Shown: positions 14,773 through 22,782 of the stretch, one piece after another | Layout of the letters: every line of letters starts with the position of its first letter | Position numbering within the stretch: position 1 is the stretch's first letter | Origin: a virus | Direction: 5' to 3' (one strand) | IMG/VR virus record: IMGVR_UViG_3300025806_000055 | Location: 1-44,684 of that record | Length of the DNA stretch: 44,684 bases | The notes under the pieces: model-generated | The model's database searches: none | The model's input: the letters and a program-made list of their open reading frames with translations, nothing else | Told to the model about the DNA's origin: nothing | Program-made: the position numbers and the translations under genes

Positions 14773-14801
14773 ATTATATTCTAATTGCAGTGATTTGTAA
14801 A
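14773..14801 (-). promoter_or_regulatory. Early promoter for gene 45
   Basis: TTTACA 14796-14801, TATAAT 14773-14778, 17-nt spacer, minus strand. The T-run of the upstream terminator runs into the -35 box, and the -10 box is 6 nt from the ATG. Confidence 0.87.
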
Positions 14802-14845
14802 TAAAAAAAGTAACCGTGCCAGGACCACCACAACCCTGGCACGGT
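14802..14845 (-). terminator. Strong intrinsic terminator
   Basis: Arms ACCGTGCCAGG (14813-14823) and CCTGGCACGGT (14835-14845) form an 11-bp GC-rich stem with an 11-nt loop. On the minus strand the stem is followed by TTACTTTTTTT. It ends the unit of the winged-helix gene. Confidence 0.88.
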
Positions 14846-14862
14846 ACTATTATTACCGTCTA

Positions 14863-15120
14863 TTAACGTTTTGCCTTAGGACTAACTAGGGTGTATCGCT
14901 TAACGGTAGTACCGCCGCGTAGGCGGTGAGAGTTAGAGTAAATCTTAACACCTCGCTCTGTGCGAAGGCGATTTACGACACGGCGGGGATCGCCAATGCC
15001 AGCCATTTTTGCATCTTCAACTGAGAACTCTTCGCCTCGGTTAAGACATTCGGCAACGGCGTCTGATTGACTGTTGCGTTTAACGAGCGTGCGGAATTTG
15101 GCAATTTGTTGTTTATTCAT
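14863..15120 (-). CDS. Small winged-helix/HTH DNA-binding protein
   Basis: An 85-residue basic protein starting MNKQQIAKFRTLVKRNSQSD. GEEFSVEDAKMAGIGDPRRVVNRLRTERGVKIYSNSHRLRGG...KRYTL reads as a winged helix: a first helix entering at VEDAKMAG, a recognition helix RRVVNRLR, and a basic wing ending in a YTL strand. A longer frame starts at a GTG (15186) but its extra residues only translate the CAA-rich leader, so I use the ATG at 15120. It sits between gene 45 and the cobS-like gene and could be a regulator or a replication accessory factor. Confidence 0.7.
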   Translation of the reverse strand: MNKQQIAKFRTLVKRNSQSDAVAECLNRGEEFSVEDAKMAGIGDPRRVVNRLRTERGVKIYSNSHRLRGGTTVKRYTLVSPKAKR

Positions 15121-15122
15121 AT

Positions 15123-15148
15123 TTGTTGTTTTTGTTGTTTTTGTTGTT
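15123..15148 (-). repeat. ACAACAAAA leader repeats
   Basis: Three tandem ACAACAAAA-type units on the minus strand just before the ATG at 15120, with a further copy near 15155. The composition is like that at 14062-14083 and there is no Shine-Dalgarno sequence. Confidence 0.65.
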
Positions 15149-15166
15149 ATAGCCGTTTGTTGTTTA

Positions 15167-16387
15167 TTAGTGTTGGCTAGTATCACTAGAGTTTTCGTCA
15201 GTTGAGTTTTCGTCAGTCGTGAAATTCATATCTCTGTCAATTTGATTTGTATCAATCTTGGTATAGAGATCGAGGAAAGCTTCCTTAGTCTCATCTTCGA
15301 ATCGAGTGATACACATCTTAATTGCTTCTAGGCGATTATTAAAGATTGAGAGAGCTTTAACAATGTGGCATAGTCGGCGAGTTGAGATCAATTCGTCAAC
15401 GCCCTCGCTTTCGTAAGTCTTACGGATAACTGCGCCCCAGCTGACGAGTTTATCGGCAAAATCATCGTGCCCTCTGACATCGCATGAAGTCATATGCTTC
15501 TTAATAATTTTTAGTTCGACATTATATGCGGGGAAGGGCTGATCGATACTTGCTACGAATCGTTCTACGAAAGCATCATCAATGATTTGTGCGGCAGAGT
15601 ATCGTCCATCATCGGCACCCCGCCCCTTAGTATTCGCCGTTGCAATAACGTTGAACCCAGGAGCGGGGTGAACTACGCCACCCGTTTTCTTTACCATCAC
15701 CGGCTTACCTTCCAAGACGCCTTGGAGACACATGATCTTATTTGAACCTCGGTCCATTTCGTCGATCAATAGTATACATCCAGCTTCCATGGCTTTTAGT
15801 ACCGGTCCTTTTTGGAATACAGTCTCACCATTGATGAGACGAAAACCACCAATCAGATCGTCTTCATCAGTTTCTGGTGATATCTGTACTCGAACATATT
15901 CGCGCTTTGCCTTTGCGCAGGCTTGTTCAACCATCATTGTTTTCCCGTTTCCTGACATTCCACTAATGTACAGAGGGAAAAATTGTTTTGAGTCGATAAT
16001 CTTCTTAATCTTTGAGAAGTCGCCCCATGAAATAAAGTTAGGATCTACCTCTGGGATATAAACATCGTCATTGGAAACCGATTGGACCGAAGTGGCAAAT
16101 TTGAAATTCTCATCAGCAGAGTTACTTTGCTGAGGTTGAGCCACCGAAGCTTTCTTTTGCGTAGGCTTAGTTAGGCAGACATTGCGCATGTCCCATTCAC
16201 CTCGCTTTGGGCCGGAGTGCATAAAGGTTTCTTTGGCACTATTGTAACTATAACCGTGGGCTCTAGCGTGTGTGTAAATATCCTTCGTTTTAACGATTGG
16301 ATATGTTGAGACTGCTTGTTCTAATTCTGACATTACAGTGTCATAGTTGGACTCAGGCTTCTGCGTATTTGTGGTGTCTTTTTTCAT
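15167..16387 (-). CDS. cobS: CobS-like MoxR-type AAA+ ATPase
   Basis: A 406-residue protein. Walker A is GMSGNGKT (143-150), Walker B LLIDEMD (206-212), and a sensor region reads NVIATANTKG; FVERF is the usual MoxR/CobS second-region motif. The first 80 residues hold a small separate domain (HARAHGYSYNSAKETF). CobS is the ATPase of aerobic cobaltochelatase; phage copies are widespread in marine T4-like phages and their role is unproven. The neighbouring large gene encodes a VWA protein, the usual partner of MoxR ATPases, so the two probably form a remodelling machine. Early promoter upstream with a leader of about 55 nt. Confidence 0.85.
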   Translation of the reverse strand: MKKDTTNTQKPESNYDTVMSELEQAVSTYPIVKTKDIYTHARAHGYSYNSAKETFMHSGPKRGEWDMRNVCLTKPTQKKASVAQPQQSNSADENFKFATSVQSVSNDDVYIPEVDPNFISWGDFSKIKKIIDSKQFFPLYISGMSGNGKTMMVEQACAKAKREYVRVQISPETDEDDLIGGFRLINGETVFQKGPVLKAMEAGCILLIDEMDRGSNKIMCLQGVLEGKPVMVKKTGGVVHPAPGFNVIATANTKGRGADDGRYSAAQIIDDAFVERFVASIDQPFPAYNVELKIIKKHMTSCDVRGHDDFADKLVSWGAVIRKTYESEGVDELISTRRLCHIVKALSIFNNRLEAIKMCITRFEDETKEAFLDLYTKIDTNQIDRDMNFTTDENSTDENSSDTSQH

Positions 16388-16448
16388 AATGTAATTTGAT
16401 GGTGTAATGGGAGGTACTTAGCGAATCCGTTCCCTTCCTTGTAGATAT

Positions 16449-16477
16449 ATTATAAACTAAATCTTAGTGAATGTAAA
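16449..16477 (-). promoter_or_regulatory. Early promoter for cobS-like gene
   Basis: TTTACA 16472-16477, TATAAT 16449-16454, 17-nt spacer. The transcript start ATATCTACAAGGA is shared with the cobT-like leader. Confidence 0.87.
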
Positions 16478-16521
16478 TAGAATAATGATAGAAAATGCAT
16501 TTATTTTCACATTTTTTCCTA

Positions 16522-18879
16522 TTAAATCACCGTGTCAATGAATTTATTAAGGAAAATTCGACTCTGTCGTTTAGTGGTATTAAACTTCTTAAAGGAGGTT
16601 GCCAATTTACTTCTATTCGCGGCTTTGTTAAGATCTTCAGTATCAACGGTGTCTGGCACTTGAAATTCTTCTTCATCATTTATTTTTAAGGATTTAAGGT
16701 TATCAATAACGAAATAGGTATCATAGTTATATCCATTTTCAATAGCATAACAGTTGCTTTTTAGTTTCTTAGCTTCATTTTTACACTTGTCAATATATTC
16801 CCACTTACGTAGATTTTTAATATGAGCCAATGCGCCGAATGAATGATTTCTGCCATTTGCCGGACTTGAAGTTAAGAAGAATCCAATCATCTTAGAGCCG
16901 GTGTCCTTCTTAATACTTTTTACAACGTCAGAATATGCATTCGGGTTTTGGCGACTAATATCAACAGTATCTTTTCCTATTTTAATATATCGGTAATTTC
17001 CCCAAGGGTCTTTAGAATTTGAATACATTTGAGTTTCTTCATCCTCTACTTTTGGCTCGGTAGAATGAGAGTGAGGAGTTTGGCCTTCGCCATCTGTTAA
17101 AAATACAGTTGTCATTTTTTCAACATTATGCGTTTTCCTGAAATTTTTGATAAGGCCGTGAGCCATGATTAAAGTTTCAATAAGAGGAGTGCCGCCCATC
17201 TCTTCTAATTCAGAATTCATACAGTTATGTTCCAAATATAGGTTAGTCTGATATGTTCTAGTGCCATACGGTTGATTTATTTGAATGGATAGCTTATCAT
17301 ATTTATCTCCATCTGAAAATATTGCACCGCTTTGAATATATAATTCTTTTAAAGCAGTTTCATATTTAGATTTCTTTAAAGAGGAATTCATTAACTCACA
17401 AACCTCGGTAGTAAAGATATCAAGGTTATTTCCGTATTGGAAATTATTTCTAAAGAAGTCGTTTTTATTTTCGTATTTTCTAATATACTTACCATTTTCC
17501 AAAAAGGCTCTACCGGATTTACTGGTGAAACTATAAACAGAGAACGGAATATCAACCGTCTTACAAAACATAACCAATTGAATAGTCTGCTTAATAACAT
17601 CGCTGATGCAATTACCCATGCTTCCTGAGTTGTCAATAAAAATATTCATTCCGTGGTTTTTAGAATCAGCAAGGTTGGTTACCGATTTAAAAATCTGATC
17701 ATCATATTGGTAACTATGCAATTTGTTTACATTGATGGCTCCGGTTCTAGCTTGTGTAGATCTTGAATATGAATGCGCAGCTTTTCGCCTTTCAAATTCT
17801 TTACAAAGGATATTTACATTTTTCTTTGTAGAATTCTTAAACAAGGCCCACTTTTCGTGAACCATTGGATCATTCATAATAGTATCATAATGAATGCATG
17901 CTTTACGCGCCGTGCGAACGTCATCGAGGGAGTGTACTAAATTTCCCACATTTTTTTCAGGAAATTTATTTAGGATAGTTTCATTGGATGCCATTTCACC
18001 AAGATCCTCAAGGTGTTTATCCAATGAATCTTGAGTTTCTGATTTAAACGCTTCTGAGGTTTCTTCTTCTTTACTGTGAAGCTGTCCTCCAGAGTTTCCA
18101 CCATGTGATGTATTAGTATCTGGAGATGAGTTTTTATCTTCTGAGGATTTTGAAGAGGAATCGCCATCATCATCTTCTGATTCTAAATCATCGTCACCTG
18201 ATTCTGAATCGTTAGACATTTGGTTATCCTCGCCGTCATCAGAAGGCTGTTTTGCCTTTTCTTTGGGGTTTTTCTCTTCCTCTTTCTCAATAAAATCAGC
18301 AAGCTCTTGAATAACGTCCAATACATCATCATAGGTTTTACAACGGTTAACCTTATCAAATAATACGGTTTCCTCATCTGAGAATTGGACATCAATAAGA
18401 TCTCTTAATTTACCTTTAAGGTTAATACGATCAATGAATCCTAAAGCATTCACATCCTTATCTTTAATTTCAAAAAGGTCGTTTTCTTTAAAATAAGAAT
18501 AGCCATCATTAAAGGATTTAATAAGGCCAGGATATTTAAATTGGATCATCTTCTCAATCCTAATATCTTCAACAATGTTGGCAATATCAAAAGGGAGTTT
18601 TGGATAACGCTCTTTAAATTTAGTAATTCCATCCTCAGGAGTAAATAGAGCATGACCAACTTCATGGCCAACAAGCAGGTCGGAAACTTCTTTAGTATCG
18701 GTATTCCACGCAGGCAATCCAAGAACTCGATTTTTAACATCAAAATAGGCTGTCTTAAAATTACCGACAGTCACTTGAATATCTTCAGTGGCTAATAATT
18801 TGGCAAGCTGTTTCTGAGCGTCTATATTAATAATAGTGCGGTCAGGCTTTGGTTTAATAACTTGTGGTTCTTTAATCAT
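16522..18879 (-). CDS. cobT: CobT-like VWA protein with zinc-peptidase motif
   Basis: A 785-residue protein. The N-terminal domain has LLVGHEVGHALFTPEDG with HExxH at 72-76, a gluzincin-like zinc site, and VEDIRIEKMI supplies a possible third ligand Glu. Residues of about 200-290 are a long acidic, Ser-rich linker. The C-terminal VWA domain has the MIDAS motif FIDNSGSMGN near 415 and FLTDGEGQTP later. CobT-type proteins pair with CobS ATPases; here the extra peptidase motif suggests that the complex might process or unfold a protein substrate rather than insert cobalt. It lies just upstream of cobS with its own early promoter. Confidence 0.82.
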   Translation of the reverse strand: MIKEPQVIKPKPDRTIINIDAQKQLAKLLATEDIQVTVGNFKTAYFDVKNRVLGLPAWNTDTKEVSDLLVGHEVGHALFTPEDGITKFKERYPKLPFDIANIVEDIRIEKMIQFKYPGLIKSFNDGYSYFKENDLFEIKDKDVNALGFIDRINLKGKLRDLIDVQFSDEETVLFDKVNRCKTYDDVLDVIQELADFIEKEEEKNPKEKAKQPSDDGEDNQMSNDSESGDDDLESEDDDGDSSSKSSEDKNSSPDTNTSHGGNSGGQLHSKEEETSEAFKSETQDSLDKHLEDLGEMASNETILNKFPEKNVGNLVHSLDDVRTARKACIHYDTIMNDPMVHEKWALFKNSTKKNVNILCKEFERRKAAHSYSRSTQARTGAINVNKLHSYQYDDQIFKSVTNLADSKNHGMNIFIDNSGSMGNCISDVIKQTIQLVMFCKTVDIPFSVYSFTSKSGRAFLENGKYIRKYENKNDFFRNNFQYGNNLDIFTTEVCELMNSSLKKSKYETALKELYIQSGAIFSDGDKYDKLSIQINQPYGTRTYQTNLYLEHNCMNSELEEMGGTPLIETLIMAHGLIKNFRKTHNVEKMTTVFLTDGEGQTPHSHSTEPKVEDEETQMYSNSKDPWGNYRYIKIGKDTVDISRQNPNAYSDVVKSIKKDTGSKMIGFFLTSSPANGRNHSFGALAHIKNLRKWEYIDKCKNEAKKLKSNCYAIENGYNYDTYFVIDNLKSLKINDEEEFQVPDTVDTEDLNKAANRSKLATSFKKFNTTKRQSRIFLNKFIDTVI

Positions 18880-18923
18880 GATATAGTGGTGGTTGGCTAT
18901 TCTCGTGCCGTCCTTGTAGATAT

Positions 18924-18952
18924 ATTATACTCTAAAAAGCATAGAATGTAAA
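18924..18952 (-). promoter_or_regulatory. Early promoter for cobT-like gene
   Basis: TTTACA 18947-18952, TATAAT 18924-18929, 17-nt spacer, minus strand. The downstream leader begins ATATCTACAAGGA, as for the cobS-like gene. Confidence 0.87.
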
Positions 18953-18980
18953 TAATATATTTCACAAATATGCATTTTTC

Positions 18981-19015
18981 TCTACAACCCCCGTAAAATA
19001 AGGGTTTGTCGTAGA
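18981..19015 (-). terminator. Possible terminator hairpin after gene 46
   Basis: TCTACAACCC (18981-18990) pairs with GGGTT and GTAGA (19002-19015) with a 4-nt bulge. On the minus strand GAAAAATGC follows, so there is no good U-tract. It is a stem-loop of uncertain function in the 195-nt gap between gene 46 and the cobT promoter. Confidence 0.4.
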
Positions 19016-19028
19016 AAAGACCGTTTAA

Positions 19029-19085
19029 AGAGCAATTTTAAAACAGTTTGACGTATATATTATAGGAAATAAGAAGAATTGCTCT
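19029..19085. repeat. 9-bp inverted repeat in the gene 46-cobT gap
   Basis: AGAGCAATT (19029-19037) and AATTGCTCT (19077-19085) enclose 39 nt that hold a TATAAT-like box on the minus strand without a -35 partner. No convincing gene is seen in 18953-19147; a small structured RNA or UTR is possible. Confidence 0.45.
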
Positions 19086-19147
19086 CTAATGCCCTTTTTA
19101 CGTTATTATCACGTTTTATGCATTTCAACCTATTAACCATTAACGAG

Positions 19148-20869
19148 TTACGTGATAGATTTTATGCTTGTAAAGTTTTGGCGTCTTTGAAACTCAATCT
19201 TACGATCAAATTTTCCTTCAAGGAGGTCTTGCTTATGGCTAATAACGAAAACACGAGTTTCATCATCAAGCGAATGCATTATCTTTAACAAATTATCAAT
19301 GCCGTCAAAATCAAGACTGGCATCAAACACTTCGTCCAATATAAGAAGGTTTGTATTTGCTGAGTTTTTCATTTTGGCAATTTGTCGCCATGCAAATAAA
19401 AGACTTAAGTCAATTCGTTGTTTCTCTCCTTCACTGAATGATGCATAACTAAAGTCATCACGATGGCGACTTCGAATAGTTTCATTGAAGTTTTCATCCA
19501 ATTCAAAACTAACAAAGAAGTCAAGCAACTGCAGATAGTTATTAATTAACTTATTCATCGGGGGAAGGTATTGACGAATGATCTTCGTTTTAATACCAGT
19601 ATCCTTTAGCAGTTCGCCGATAACATCATTATAATGTTTTTCTTCAATTTGATTTGATTTTAAATCGCTAAGGTTATCCCTAGTAGTTTGCATATCAAGT
19701 AATTCATTCTGCGATTTCTTTAAATCATTATCATCTGCGATTTCATTCTTTTGAGTACTTAATTCAGATATCCGCTTTGAAAAGTTTTTAATCAAAACAT
19801 TATTACTAGTCATTTCATTATTAAGTTTAAACAACTCTTGCATTTCCTGATTAGTGGTTTGTAGTTGTTCGCCGGTAGATTTAATGTTATTCTGTAATTT
19901 TTCGAAACCTTCAGTCAATTCGTCTTGTTTACACCCACAGGATTCGAGTTTCTCATCACGTATAACAATATCAATAGCTTGAGAACATGTTGGGCAAGCT
20001 GAGTTAGACTTGTAAAAATCGGCTTCCTTTTCAATAGCATTCATTTTACTTTTAATCTGAGATTCAAATGATTTCATTTTATTCAAACTGCGATTTAAAG
20101 TATTAAGCTTCTTTTCAGTATCACTATGCTCTGCTTTGTAACGAACCAAGATTTTTTCGTTACTTTCAATTAAAACGTTTTGTTCTGATTGAATATCTGC
20201 AATCTCTGATTCATATTTAACTCGATTAGATTCACTGATATCTGATAACTTATCAATATGCTTACGCTGTAAAATAATCTTTTCTTTAATCAACTTCCAC
20301 TGATATTCATTATCTTTAATTTGATCTTTCAGCTTAGCATTATTATCTTTAAGAATAGTATTCATCTTAGAAAATATACTAATATCCAAAAGATCTTCAA
20401 TAACATTGCGCCTTTCATATTGGCGCATCTGCATGAATGGAACAAAATTGCCATTACCTAATACAACAACTTGGTGAAAACTCTTATGGTTTAATTTAAG
20501 AATGTTTGTCTCAAGTAACTTTTGAAAATCGCGGGAATGAGATTCTTGGTTAATCATTTCACCATTAACCCATATCTCAAAAATGTTTGGTTTAAGTCCT
20601 CGGACGATTTTGTAATTCTTATTACCAACCGAAAAGGTTATTTCTACTAAACACTTTTTACCATTGATACTATTAATTAATTGAGGCTTATTAATAGCTC
20701 GGTGTGGTTTACCAAACAAAGCAAAGCTAAGAGCATCTAGCATTAAACTCTTACCAGATCCATTATGGCCAACAATTAATGTTGATTTAGTTGCTTCAAA
20801 ATCAATAGTGATTGGTGTATCTCCAACTGAGAGAAAATTTGAATATGTTAAGGTATGGAATTCTATCAT
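19148..20869 (-). CDS. 46: Recombination endonuclease subunit gp46 (Rad50/SbcC)
   Basis: A 573-residue SMC-like ATPase. Walker A is GHNGSGKS (34-41), the zinc hook CPTC lies near residue 290 between two coiled-coil arms, the ABC signature FSEGEKQR is near 478 and Walker B LLILDEVFDASLD near 508. It works with gp47 to resect DNA ends for recombination-dependent replication and host DNA breakdown. The length matches T4 gp46 (560). It starts 6 nt after the gene 47 stop, so the two subunits are translated as a pair. Confidence 0.97.
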   Translation of the reverse strand: MIEFHTLTYSNFLSVGDTPITIDFEATKSTLIVGHNGSGKSLMLDALSFALFGKPHRAINKPQLINSINGKKCLVEITFSVGNKNYKIVRGLKPNIFEIWVNGEMINQESHSRDFQKLLETNILKLNHKSFHQVVVLGNGNFVPFMQMRQYERRNVIEDLLDISIFSKMNTILKDNNAKLKDQIKDNEYQWKLIKEKIILQRKHIDKLSDISESNRVKYESEIADIQSEQNVLIESNEKILVRYKAEHSDTEKKLNTLNRSLNKMKSFESQIKSKMNAIEKEADFYKSNSACPTCSQAIDIVIRDEKLESCGCKQDELTEGFEKLQNNIKSTGEQLQTTNQEMQELFKLNNEMTSNNVLIKNFSKRISELSTQKNEIADDNDLKKSQNELLDMQTTRDNLSDLKSNQIEEKHYNDVIGELLKDTGIKTKIIRQYLPPMNKLINNYLQLLDFFVSFELDENFNETIRSRHRDDFSYASFSEGEKQRIDLSLLFAWRQIAKMKNSANTNLLILDEVFDASLDFDGIDNLLKIMHSLDDETRVFVISHKQDLLEGKFDRKIEFQRRQNFTSIKSIT

Positions 20870-20875
20870 AATATT

Positions 20876-21958
20876 TTATAGTGCGTCTGAAGATTGAGCT
20901 TCAACAAAAAGTTCTTGCAGTTTTAATTTTATTCGGTCAGAGTCTAATTCAGTTTCAACAGAATCAACATATGTATTCAATAAGCTGACAGTATCAGTTA
21001 TTTCAATCTTTTCATCTTCAACATTTTCTGAAAGATATTCATCAAAGTTTTCTACAATCTTTAAATCAAAGGGCTCTTTATTAATTATCTCATCAATATA
21101 TTTGTCAAAAAGAAACGGGTTCTTCTTATTAATAACAATTACTTTTACATATGAATCTGGTACACAACTAAAATTACACGACTTAATCTCTGTGATAATA
21201 TCATCAGACGCTTTACTATCATCATATACTAGTTTATTATAAATTGTAAGCGGGTTACGAATTGGCATTAGCTCACGTGTCTCTGTATCAATAACATGGA
21301 AAAACTTTGGATCATTACAATCTGCCCAGGTTAATTCAAAGGGAGTTCCAAGATAATGAATATTTCCTTTATTGCTTTTTGTATGAAAGTGGCCGCTCAT
21401 TACAATTTCAAATCGAGAAAAGATATCAGACTTCATAGCTCCAGAACTAGCTTGAACTCCTTTCATCATATCAAATCCTTGAAGTTCTAAATGCCCACCT
21501 AAGAATGGAGCTTTTACATTTTTAACAAAGTCAGTTACTTCATCGTAATTCTCAGAATTTATCCAAGGGATTAATGCAATATCCAAACTACCATAACTCA
21601 CGACGGTTGGTTCCATGTGTAGATTTACAACATCTTTATAATGTTGAAGAATCTCTTCGCAACTTGATAATGAATTTGTATTTTTATAAAATACGTCGTG
21701 GTTTCCTGGAATAAGATCCATGGTCATTCCATGTTCTCTTAACTTATCAAGAAACATTTTCTTATTCCTACTAAGAACTTTAAAATTTACCACTCTTCGA
21801 TGATCAAAATAATCACCAAGATGAAGTATCTTAGTTATACCATTTTCTAAACAATAAGGAAAGAAAACCTTATCATAAAATCTTTCAGAATAATCTAAGA
21901 AGATATCACTACCATTTTTAACACCCGCATGAGTGTCTGTTATTACAACTAACTTCAT
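20876..21958 (-). CDS. 47: Recombination endonuclease subunit gp47 (Mre11/SbcD)
   Basis: A 360-residue calcineurin-like phosphoesterase. The metal motifs are in order: DTHAG (residue 8 onward), LGDYFDHRR, GNHD and GHFHT. It is the nuclease partner of gp46. The length is close to T4 gp47 (339). It begins 1 nt after the gene 55 stop, so genes 55, 47 and 46 form one tight operon behind a single early promoter. No missing catalytic residue is evident. Confidence 0.97.
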   Translation of the reverse strand: MKLVVITDTHAGVKNGSDIFLDYSERFYDKVFFPYCLENGITKILHLGDYFDHRRVVNFKVLSRNKKMFLDKLREHGMTMDLIPGNHDVFYKNTNSLSSCEEILQHYKDVVNLHMEPTVVSYGSLDIALIPWINSENYDEVTDFVKNVKAPFLGGHLELQGFDMMKGVQASSGAMKSDIFSRFEIVMSGHFHTKSNKGNIHYLGTPFELTWADCNDPKFFHVIDTETRELMPIRNPLTIYNKLVYDDSKASDDIITEIKSCNFSCVPDSYVKVIVINKKNPFLFDKYIDEIINKEPFDLKIVENFDEYLSENVEDEKIEITDTVSLLNTYVDSVETELDSDRIKLKLQELFVEAQSSDAL

Positions 21959-21959
21959 A

Positions 21960-22646
21960 TTACTTATCGAAAAAATCAGTTAAAGGACCGTTCTTAGCTT
22001 TCTTAGCAGGACGTCTTCCTCTACGCTTTGGAGGTAACTCAACTTCTTCAGGAGTTGGGCCCTTTTCTTCTTTAAAGAATGGGTTTGTATTTCTCATCCT
22101 GTTAATTACTCCTTCACCAATTTGAGCAGAGTCTCCACTAAAGTCAGCAAATACATCAACAGCAGATGTACTGATTATTTTTTGTTTGATCTCAGTTTGT
22201 TTCTTTTCTTTAGCAATCCTTCTTAGAAAAGCAAACCAACTAATTTGTGTAAAGTAACTAAACGCGTTTGGCTTTCCTGTTCGCGTAGGTTTATCAATAT
22301 CATAATTATTAACATACTTAATACAATTCTCAACTGCATCCATAACCATATCCTCTCGATATGTATAGTTAATAAAATTACCACTATGAGAAAGACCTTC
22401 TGCAATATTCAAAAAACATTTACCAACATAATCAGTAATACCTCTTGGATCTATACCATTTTCAATATCTTCTTTAACACCTTTAACATGTTCAGATACG
22501 GCTTGCCCGAATAAAGCGTTATCAATATAATGTGGGCCACGTTTCTTCGCAGTCTTCTTCTTAGCAGTTTTCTTTTTTGCCGTCTTCTTCTTAACGGCTT
22601 TCTTATTGACTACTTCATCTGATGTAGGTTTATCTTTATCCTTCAT
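21960..22646 (-). CDS. 55: Late transcription sigma factor gp55
   Basis: A 228-residue homologue of T4 gp55 (185). The core IDNALFGQAVSEHVKGVKEDI...NFINYTYREDMVMDAVENCIKYVNNYD...NAFSYFTQISWFAFLRRIAKEKKQ matches the sigma region-2-like fold that reads TATAAATA. The protein starts with an extra lysine-rich tail containing three KKKTA repeats (about residues 19-35), reminiscent of histone H1-type tails, and a second basic stretch (KRRGRRPAKKAKNG) sits near the C-terminus, which ends LTDFFDK like the clamp-binding peptide of T4 gp55. The early promoter's -10 box is 8 nt from the ATG. Confidence 0.93.
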   Translation of the reverse strand: MKDKDKPTSDEVVNKKAVKKKTAKKKTAKKKTAKKRGPHYIDNALFGQAVSEHVKGVKEDIENGIDPRGITDYVGKCFLNIAEGLSHSGNFINYTYREDMVMDAVENCIKYVNNYDIDKPTRTGKPNAFSYFTQISWFAFLRRIAKEKKQTEIKQKIISTSAVDVFADFSGDSAQIGEGVINRMRNTNPFFKEEKGPTPEEVELPPKRRGRRPAKKAKNGPLTDFFDK

Positions 22647-22654
22647 ATGTATAT

Positions 22655-22683
22655 ATTATACCATAGATTTAGTCTAATGTATA
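22655..22683 (-). promoter_or_regulatory. Early promoter for gene 55 operon
   Basis: TATACA 22678-22683 (one mismatch to TTTACA), TATAAT 22655-22660, 17-nt spacer, minus strand; 8 nt from -10 box to ATG. Confidence 0.75.
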
Positions 22684-22727
22684 TAACAAAATGCTATCAA
22701 TCTTTTTTATTATTATGAATTTTATTA

Positions 22728-22756
22728 TTTACATACTATTGATCTTATAGTATAAT
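22728..22756 (+). promoter_or_regulatory. Plus-strand early-type promoter, antisense
   Basis: TTTACA 22728-22733 and TATAAT 22751-22756 on the plus strand with the same 17-nt spacing as the minus-strand set. It faces into the 3' ends of the minus-strand genes at 22783-23491, and no plus-strand gene follows. The palindrome ATTCTATAGAAT covers the expected start site. Confidence 0.6.
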
Positions 22757-22782
22757 ATTCTATAGAATAACAAAAACAATAA

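Noticed and set aside
15121-15186. GTG start extending the winged-helix protein by 22 residues
   Set aside because: The extension translates only a CAA-rich leader (Thr/Lys/Gln low complexity) and overlaps the cobS-like stop; the ATG at 15120 fits the domain start.
19060-19140. 26-codon minus-strand ORF after gene 46
   Set aside because: No ribosome signal, no recognisable sequence, and it overlaps an inverted repeat; chance is likely.
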